Assembly: GCA_964512305.1 (NCBI GenBank) | Contig: CAZEIW010000060.1 | Span: 1 to 23,598 of the forward strand | Length of the DNA stretch: 23,598 nucleotides | Origin: CAZEIW01 sp964512305 | GTDB lineage: Bacteria; Pseudomonadota; Gammaproteobacteria; Burkholderiales; Burkholderiaceae_F | Direction: 5' to 3' | Shown here: positions 21,926 through 23,598 of the stretch, piece by piece | Position numbering within the stretch: the stretch's first letter is position 1 | Layout of the letters: each line of letters opens with the position of its first letter | Made by a program: the position numbers and the translations under genes | Notes under the pieces: model-generated | Told to the model about the DNA's origin: nothing | What the model saw: only the letters and a program-made list of their open reading frames with translations | The model's database searches: none

Positions 21926-23314
21926 GTGTCCGACTATTCCGACTTCGACCACTTCGGTCTCGACCCACGCCTGATCGCCACCGTCCGGGCGATGGGGTAC
22001 ACCAAGCCCACGCCGATCCAGTCCAAGGCCATCCCCCTCGTCATGAAGGGCCACGACGTGATGGGGGCGGCGCAGACGGGCACCGGCAAGACGGCCGGGT
22101 TCGCGCTGCCGATCCTGCACCGCCTGCTGCCGCTGGCGAGCTCCAGCATGTCGCCGGCGCGCCACCCGGTTCGCGCGCTGGTGCTCACGCCGACCCGCGA
22201 GCTGGCCGATCAGGTCGCCGACAACGTCAGGCAGTACGCATCCCAGACGCCGCTGCGCAGCACGGTGGTCTTCGGCGGCATCGACATGGATCCGCAGACG
22301 CAGGCCTTGCGCGCGGGTGTCGAAGTGCTGGTGGCCACGCCGGGGCGGCTGCTCGACCATCTGCAGTCGAAGAACACGTCGCTCGGGCAGGTGCAGGTCG
22401 TGGTGCTCGATGAAGCCGACCGGATGCTCGACATGGGCTTCCTGCCCGACATTTCGCGCATCCTGAGCCTGCTGCCGGACCAGCGGCAAAGCCTGATGTT
22501 CTCGGCCACGTTCTCCGAGGAGATCAAGAAGCTGGCGGCCAACTTCCTGCGCAATCCGGTGCTGGTCGAAGTGGCGGCGCGAAATGCGCCCGCGGACAAC
22601 GTGCGGCTGGAAATCGTGAAGGTGCACGAGTCGGAGAAGGGCGCGGCGCTGATGTCGCTGCTGAAGGATCGCAACCTCGCCCAGGTGCTGGTATTCCTGA
22701 ACACCAAGATCGGCGCGCGCCGTCTCGCGCGCCAGCTGCAGCGCGATGGCATCGACGCCGACGCGATTCATGGCGACAAGACGCAGGACGAGCGGATGAA
22801 GGCGCTCGAGGCGTTCAAGAGGGGCGAATTGCGGGTTCTGGTCGCCACCGACGTCGCGGCGCGCGGCCTCGACATCAGCGAACTGCCGGCGGTCATCAAT
22901 TACGACGTGCCGTTCGCGCCCGAGGACTATGTGCACCGGATCGGCCGCACCGGCCGCGCCGGCGCCTCCGGGCTGGCGATCACGATTGCCACCGGCGCCG
23001 ACGATAGGGCCGTGGCCGCGATCGAGAAGCTGATCAAGCACCGCATCCAGGCGGGCGAGGTGCAGGTGCGATCGGCGCCCCGCCCCGCGCGCAGCGATCG
23101 GTCGCCCGAGCGCGGCCGGGAGCGGGGCCCTGCGCGCACTCGCGAGCGTTCGCGCGCGCAGCCGGCGGCTCCGATCGACGAGTTCTTCCTGAAGCCGTAC
23201 GAGCCGCCGGCCGAAGTCGAGCCGCAGGCAGCCGAAGGCGCGCCGGGCGCCGAGGCGCCGGAGCGCAAGAAGCCAGGCAGGGTCGCCGCGCTGCTCGGCG
23301 GGGCCAAGCGCTAG
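21926..23314 (+). CDS. DEAD-box RNA helicase, RhlE-like
   Basis: The protein is 462 aa. All helicase motifs are present: Q-motif Gln32 (PTPIQSKAIP), motif I AQTGTGKT (49-56), Ia PTREL (89-93), TPGR (138-141), II DEAD (162-165), III SAT (193-195), then ATDVAARGLDI (307-317) and VI HRIGRTGR (337-344). The core ends near 380; the remaining 80 residues are Arg/Pro/Ala/Glu-rich and end in a basic RVAALLGGAKR-type tail, as in RhlE-type helicases with disordered RNA-binding tails. It should unwind structured RNA in ribosome assembly or mRNA decay. The start is a GTG (21926) without a well-placed Shine-Dalgarno; AAGGGAG lies about 15 nt upstream. No in-frame ATG lies close by. The gene stands between two hairpin-repeat regions. 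The symbol is withheld because several paralogous groups share this organisation. Confidence 0.93.
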   Translation: MSDYSDFDHFGLDPRLIATVRAMGYTKPTPIQSKAIPLVMKGHDVMGAAQTGTGKTAGFALPILHRLLPLASSSMSPARHPVRALVLTPTRELADQVADNVRQYASQTPLRSTVVFGGIDMDPQTQALRAGVEVLVATPGRLLDHLQSKNTSLGQVQVVVLDEADRMLDMGFLPDISRILSLLPDQRQSLMFSATFSEEIKKLAANFLRNPVLVEVAARNAPADNVRLEIVKVHESEKGAALMSLLKDRNLAQVLVFLNTKIGARRLARQLQRDGIDADAIHGDKTQDERMKALEAFKRGELRVLVATDVAARGLDISELPAVINYDVPFAPEDYVHRIGRTGRAGASGLAITIATGADDRAVAAIEKLIKHRIQAGEVQVRSAPRPARSDRSPERGRERGPARTRERSRAQPAAPIDEFFLKPYEPPAEVEPQAAEGAPGAEAPERKKPGRVAALLGGAKR

Positions 23315-23330
23315 CGCTGGCCGTGCGACC

Positions 23331-23346
23331 TTCAGGGCAACGCCAA
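23331..23346 (+). repeat. First isolated copy of the TTCAGGGCAACGCCAA motif
   Basis: This 16-nt motif lies 16 nt after the helicase stop and recurs at 23483, 23533 (one mismatch) and 23583, where it forms the first part of the 50-bp tandem unit. After it the sequence here diverges from the tandem unit. Confidence 0.8.
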
Positions 23347-23356
23347 TAGCAGTGTC

Positions 23357-23379
23357 ATGGCCGGGCGCGTCCCGGCCAT
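23357..23379. repeat. Hairpin repeat, 9-bp stem and 5-nt loop
   Basis: Arms ATGGCCGGG (23357-23365) and CCCGGCCAT (23371-23379) form a perfect 9-bp stem around a 5-nt loop. The flanks GTC and CCACG resemble a dispersed intergenic repeat family common in GC-rich proteobacteria, recognised from memory rather than searched. A weaker hairpin, CCCTCGGGG (23420-23428) with CCCCTGAGGG (23433-23442), lies downstream. Confidence 0.75.
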
Positions 23380-23450
23380 CCACGTCGGCGTGAGACGAAG
23401 CGCTTCGAGCCCGCACCGACCCTCGGGGCGGGCCCCTGAGGGCATGCGTG

Positions 23451-23598
23451 GATCCCCGGGACGAGCCCGGGGATGACGCCGATTCAGGGCAACGCCAAAA
23501 GCATCCCGGAACGAACTCAGGGATGGCGTTGATTCAGCGCAACGCCAAAGGCGTCCCGGAACGAGCCCGGTGATGACGTTGATTCAGGGCAACGCCAA
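23451..23598. repeat. 50-bp-period tandem repeat array with internal hairpins, cut by window end
   Basis: Two full units (23483-23532 and 23533-23582) differ at 8 of 50 positions. The 32 nt at 23451-23482 align without gaps to the last 32 nt of a unit, and a third unit starts at 23583 and is cut by the window end. The partial first unit holds a perfect hairpin with arms ATCCCCGGG (23452-23460) and CCCGGGGAT (23466-23474); later units carry decayed versions. A second hairpin spans each unit junction, for example GGCGTTG (23525-23531) with CAACGCC (23540-23546). The array is non-coding as far as seen. Confidence 0.85.

Noticed and set aside
21722..23416. Minus-strand open frame across the DEAD-box helicase
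   Set aside because: It lies antisense to a gene with every helicase motif intact, and its own translation matches nothing.
23451..23598. CRISPR-like array at the 3' end
   Set aside because: Units are contiguous 50-bp tandem repeats with no unique spacers and no cas genes nearby.

Overview
The window is GC-rich (about two thirds G+C by eye) and densely coded, with long spurious open frames opposite most genes. Gene content (a degenerate HD-GYP protein, an ECF sigma factor, paired acyl-CoA dehydrogenases, the beta-ketoadipate pathway with a pcaD-pcaC fusion, a Liv-type ABC importer and an RhlE-type helicase) points to an aerobic, metabolically versatile proteobacterium, probably a betaproteobacterium related to Burkholderiales. 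That placement is inference. No rRNA, tRNA, CRISPR array, transposase or phage gene was seen.

Layout. (1) 157-2430, minus strand: ECF sigma factor, small membrane protein (candidate anti-sigma factor) and an HD-GYP-like protein that has lost the HD dyad. A three-helix DUF6249-like membrane protein (2586-3035) is divergent from them. (2) 3056-3550, minus strand: a RidA/YjgF-family protein with an ideal Shine-Dalgarno sequence. (3) 3902-7141, plus strand: alpha/beta hydrolase followed by two different acyl-CoA dehydrogenases, probably a heteromeric pair in an unidentified acyl-CoA degradation route. (4) 7449-10973, plus strand: an unknown membrane-anchored protein, a membrane-anchored TPR-PDZ protein, and an exported ACMSD-like amidohydrolase starting 3 nt after the TPR-PDZ stop. 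(5) 11090-12250, plus strand: an orphan DUF4157 (eCIS-core) HEXXH protein with an unrecognised C-terminal domain.

(6) 12285-21134 is the catabolic centre. A type I Baeyer-Villiger monooxygenase (minus strand) diverges from pcaH-pcaG-pcaB-pcaL-livH-livM-livG-livF, with a 20-bp palindrome between them as candidate operator. PcaHG opens protocatechuate to 3-carboxy-cis,cis-muconate, PcaB lactonises it, and the fused PcaL decarboxylates and hydrolyses the lactone to 3-oxoadipate. The tightly coupled livHMGF genes encode a HAAT-family importer without a binding protein in the window; aromatic acid uptake is the likely role. pcaG carries an in-frame hairpin sequence where the family is normally conserved. 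(7) 21184-23314: a hemerythrin-domain protein, a doublet of identical-stem hairpins, and a DEAD-box RNA helicase. (8) 23331-23598: hairpins followed by a 50-bp-period tandem repeat array running off the window.

The best candidates for new biology are the orphan DUF4157 protein, the TPR-PDZ/amidohydrolase pair, the pcaG hairpin insertion and the 3' hairpin array. None of them amounts to a demonstrated new system from sequence alone.
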